Shown here: piece after piece, positions 49,736-52,059 of the stretch | Layout: every line of letters begins with the position of its first letter | Numbering within the stretch: position 1 is the first letter of the stretch | Origin: DASQEH01 sp038239485 | GTDB lineage: Bacteria; Actinomycetota; Actinomycetes; Propionibacteriales; Nocardioidaceae | DNA length: 52,059 nt | Direction: 5' to 3' | Assembly (NCBI GenBank): GCA_038239485.1 | Contig: JBBSET010000025.1 | Location: forward strand, 1-52,059 | Position numbers and translations under genes: made by a program | Notes under the pieces: model-generated | Seen by the model: the letters and a program-made list of their open reading frames with translations, nothing else | The model's database searches: none | What the model was told of the DNA's origin: nothing

Positions 49736-50588
49736 GGTCTCTGCCGGGTCGCCGCAGGTCGCCAGGACGTACCCGATGGTGTGGTGGCGTCAACTGCAGA
49801 GCGAGCTGCGGCTGGTGTTCGGGCGCCGACGGAACCTGGCCATGCTGGTGCTGCTCGCCGCGATCCCGATCTTCATCGGCATCGCGGTCAAGGTCTCGAC
49901 GCCTCCGCCGGGTGAGGGGCCGCCCTTCGTCAGCCAGCTCACGGGCAACGGGCTGTTCTTGGCCTTCACGGCTCTCGCCATCTGCCTTCCGGTCTTCCTG
50001 CCGCTCGCCGTTGCGGTGGTCGCAGGAGACGCCGTGGCCGGCGAGGCCGGCGCAGGGACCTTGCGGTACCTGTTGTCCATACCGGTGTCACGCGGCCGCC
50101 TGCTGGTGGTCAAGACCCTCGGCGTGCTCGCCTACCTCGTCGCGGCGATCCTGCTGGTGACCGCCTGTGGCGTGCTGACCGGCGCGGCCCTGTTCGGTAC
50201 CCATGGGGTCACCCTGCTGTCCGGCGACACCGTCTCGGTCGGCAACGGCCTGGCCCGAGCGATCGCGGTGGCCGGCTATGTGTTCATCGACCTGCTGGGG
50301 CTGGCCGCCGTCGGTCTTTTCTTCTCGACGCTCACCGAGGTACCTGTCGGGGCCATGGCAGCCACGGTGGTCTCAGCCATCGTGTTCGCCGTCCTGGACT
50401 CGGTTCCCCAGCTCGGGAGCTTCAGAAGCCTGCTGCTCACCCACCACTGGCTCGACTTCAGCGAGCTGCTGCGCAGCAGCCCCGACACCGGGTCGCTACT
50501 GCGGTGGAGCCTCGTGCCGATCGCCTATGCGGCGATCTTCTTCTCGGCGGCCTGGGCCAGGATCACCACAGCCGACATCAGCGGCTGA
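49722..50588 (+). CDS. ABC-2 type exporter permease
   Basis: A 288-residue permease with six hydrophobic segments starting at ATG 49722, inside the end of the ATPase gene. It begins with LQSELRLVFGRRRNLAMLVLLA, has a helix pair around GDAVAGEAGAGTLRYLLSIPVSR (the cytoplasmic coupling region), and ends SAAWARITTADISG. It forms the membrane part of the exporter. The third member, the LolA-like protein, may present or scavenge the substrate outside. Confidence 0.9.
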   Translation: MSSAEVSAGSPQVARTYPMVWWRQLQSELRLVFGRRRNLAMLVLLAAIPIFIGIAVKVSTPPPGEGPPFVSQLTGNGLFLAFTALAICLPVFLPLAVAVVAGDAVAGEAGAGTLRYLLSIPVSRGRLLVVKTLGVLAYLVAAILLVTACGVLTGAALFGTHGVTLLSGDTVSVGNGLARAIAVAGYVFIDLLGLAAVGLFFSTLTEVPVGAMAATVVSAIVFAVLDSVPQLGSFRSLLLTHHWLDFSELLRSSPDTGSLLRWSLVPIAYAAIFFSAAWARITTADISG

Positions 50589-50603
50589 CCGCGTCGCGTC
50601 GAC

Positions 50604-50855
50604 GTGACCGGCCCCTCGACCCCGTCCCCGCCGCCCCGGCCGGGCGATCTCGGACTCGCCGCGGCTACCCTTGTGGCCGTGCTGCTCACCGCGGGCTTGC
50701 TGGGATGGCCGACGGCACATCGCCGGAGCCACCGAGCCCGGCCCCAGCTGGTGTGGACCAGCCTGAGCATTGTCATCCTCGACTGGGCCGCGCCGCGCCC
50801 GGTCAGAGATAGCCGATCGGACCCTGACTCGGCGATGACCGCGTCAAGGCGGTAG
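50604..50855 (+). CDS. small membrane protein, hypothetical (doubtful)
   Basis: An 83-residue ORF from GTG 50604 with one hydrophobic helix (LGLAAATLVAVLLTAGLLGW at 17-36) after a Pro-rich start; the remainder is Arg/Ser-rich. There is no ribosome site. The stop lies 2 nt before the next gene's ATG, which hints at coupling. I recognise no family and it may not be a gene. Confidence 0.35.
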   Translation: MTGPSTPSPPPRPGDLGLAAATLVAVLLTAGLLGWPTAHRRSHRARPQLVWTSLSIVILDWAAPRPVRDSRSDPDSAMTASRR

Positions 50856-50857
50856 CA

Positions 50858-52059
50858 ATGGCCGTCCAGGGTCGTGATCGCCGGGTGTCGGGAGTCCGTT
50901 CCACCATGGGCGGGTGGCGCCCGTGGGTGGTCGAGCATCGGCCGTTCCTGTGGGCTCTGCTGCTTGGCGCTGCGCTACGCCTGGTCGTCCAGATCGCCTT
51001 CTCACCCGGGCTGGTCTTCGCGGACGGGGTCTACTACCTGGGCTTCCTTCAGACTTTCTTCCCGTCCGCTGACCGGCCTGACGGCTACAGCCTGCTGGTA
51101 CTCCACTCCCTTTCGCTGCTGACCAGCCATGTCATCGTGGCCGCGACCTTGGCCCAGCACCTGATCGGCCTCGCGACCGCGACAGTGCTCTACGCACTGC
51201 TGAGGCACTGGGGTGTCGGTCGCAGGCTGGCGATGTTGGCGGCTCTTCCCGTACTCTTCGACGCCCTGCAGCTGCTGCTGGAGCAGTCGATCCTCAGCGA
51301 CACGCTCTTCTCGCTGTTGCTCATGCTCGCCGTTGCGGCGATCGGCTGGCGACGGCGGCCGACTCCCGCGATGGCGCTCGCCGCAGGACTGCTTCTCGGT
51401 ACCGCGGTGACGGTCCGCTTGGTGGGTGAGCCGCTGATCGTGACGATGGTGGCGTTCTGCCTGCTGGCGGGGCAGGGCTGGAAAGGTCGGCTCCTACCGG
51501 CTGTCGCCGTGATCCTCGGGTTCTCGGTCCCGGTGGCGGCGTACGCCACGTACTACCATCACGAGCGGGGGGTCTATGCACTGGCACAGTTCAGTGGCAA
51601 GTCGTTGTGGCTCCGGTCGACGTCGTTCGTGGACTGCTCCGCTATCTCGGTGCCGAGCTACCAGCGTGTGCTCTGTCCCACCCAACCGCTCGGCCAGCGG
51701 CTCGACCCGACGTTCTACGGCTGGCACCAGCCGCAGGTGCTGGCTCGCCTGACACCGCCCGCCGGCACGTCCCGACGCCAGGCGATGGGCGAGTTCGCGG
51801 ATGCGGCGATCCGTGCCCAACCGCTCGACTACGCCCGCACTGTCATGCGCGACTTCCTGCTCAACTTCGATGTGGTGCGGATCGACCACTTCGAGTACGA
51901 CACGGCATACAAGTGGCACTTCAGCCATTACGTCTCCGGCTGGACCGTACAGCCGCCACAGGTCCGGGCCTATTCCGACCATGGTGGGCAGCAGCTCAGC
52001 GTCCGTCAGCCGTTCGCGGACGTGCTGGCGGGATACTCCTGGGTCGGCTATCTGCCGGG
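50858..52059 (+). CDS. GT-C family membrane glycosyltransferase (GT39-like), paralogue C, 3' partial
   Basis: Open to the window end: 400 residues from ATG 50858 (AAGGCGG 6 nt upstream). The chain is clearly homologous along its whole length to the protein at 30765-32249: VEHRPFLWALLLGAALRL, LRHWGVGRRLAMLAALPVLFD, VTVRLVGEPL, YYHHERGVYALAQFSGKSL and RDFLLNFD. The first outer loop is LVFADGVYYLGF, with the Asp expected in GT-C enzymes. It is not adjacent to sugar-nucleotide genes here, and follows the ABC exporter. The C-terminus, with about 90 residues expected, is outside the window. Confidence 0.82.
   Translation, partial: MAVQGRDRRVSGVRSTMGGWRPWVVEHRPFLWALLLGAALRLVVQIAFSPGLVFADGVYYLGFLQTFFPSADRPDGYSLLVLHSLSLLTSHVIVAATLAQHLIGLATATVLYALLRHWGVGRRLAMLAALPVLFDALQLLLEQSILSDTLFSLLLMLAVAAIGWRRRPTPAMALAAGLLLGTAVTVRLVGEPLIVTMVAFCLLAGQGWKGRLLPAVAVILGFSVPVAAYATYYHHERGVYALAQFSGKSLWLRSTSFVDCSAISVPSYQRVLCPTQPLGQRLDPTFYGWHQPQVLARLTPPAGTSRRQAMGEFADAAIRAQPLDYARTVMRDFLLNFDVVRIDHFEYDTAYKWHFSHYVSGWTVQPPQVRAYSDHGGQQLSVRQPFADVLAGYSWVGYLP

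Noticed and set aside
1..52059. tRNA, rRNA, insertion sequence or phage genes
   Set aside because: None was recognised on reading both strands; a tRNA scan and a transposase search would be needed to exclude small or degraded ones.

Overview
The window is about 52 kb of very GC-rich DNA with dense, often 1-8 nt overlapping genes, many GTG starts, Arg/Ala-rich proteins, and Pot, Paa, Drr and PaaN-type families. Together these point to an actinobacterial chromosome; I cannot fix the genus. No rRNA, tRNA, CRISPR array, insertion sequence or prophage gene was recognised.

Layout. (1) 1-6035: the end of an ECF-type vitamin or metal importer (fused double ATPase, then an S component), then phenylacetate catabolism genes (paaK, paaI and a GNAT acetyltransferase on the minus strand, paaN divergent). 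(2) 6036-13644: single genes, namely a DEAD-box helicase behind a structured leader, a potassium channel, a small membrane ORF, a DedA protein, an Rrf2-type regulator without cysteines, a stand-alone chorismate mutase, a phospholipase-D-like enzyme and a secreted beta-propeller protein. (3) 13803-26023: a catabolic regulon with a Pot-type ABC importer in two divergent units, a quaternary-amine-type Rieske oxygenase, a class III aminotransferase, a BetI-like TetR regulator, an NDP-forming acyl-CoA synthetase, a FAD amine oxidase and an acyl-CoA dehydrogenase. Four near-identical operators (GACTG-N6-CAGTC) sit at its four promoter regions, so the block appears to be one co-regulated pathway for an amine or betaine whose identity is not known. 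(4) 26036-29765: a PrmC-like methyltransferase, MarR regulator and SRPBCC protein divergent from a DrrAB-type exporter, with two 9-bp palindromes exactly 30 bp apart between them.

(5) 30267-38838: a cell-surface glycosylation block. A UDP-sulfoquinovose synthase (SQD1/SqdB type), a second sugar epimerase, a GT-C/GT2 fusion glycosyltransferase and a second GT-C protein form a minus-strand operon that meets a GtrA-type flippase gene. A large multi-pass protein lies upstream. This looks like a Gtr-style system that may move a sulfosugar on polyprenyl phosphate. (6) 38937-44186: a phosphorelay of a receiver protein, a receiver-kinase hybrid and a 1011-residue hybrid kinase with two receivers and an HPt domain, none with a visible DNA-binding output. 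(7) 44470-52059: a PAP2-type membrane enzyme, an OmpR/EnvZ-type two-component pair divergent from a LolA-like protein with an ABC exporter, and the start of a third GT-C protein related to the one at 30765-32249.

Several genes have a -10-like hexamer 6-8 nt before the start codon and no Shine-Dalgarno sequence, so leaderless transcripts are likely. All functional calls come from reading motifs and remembered family features; no database search was run.
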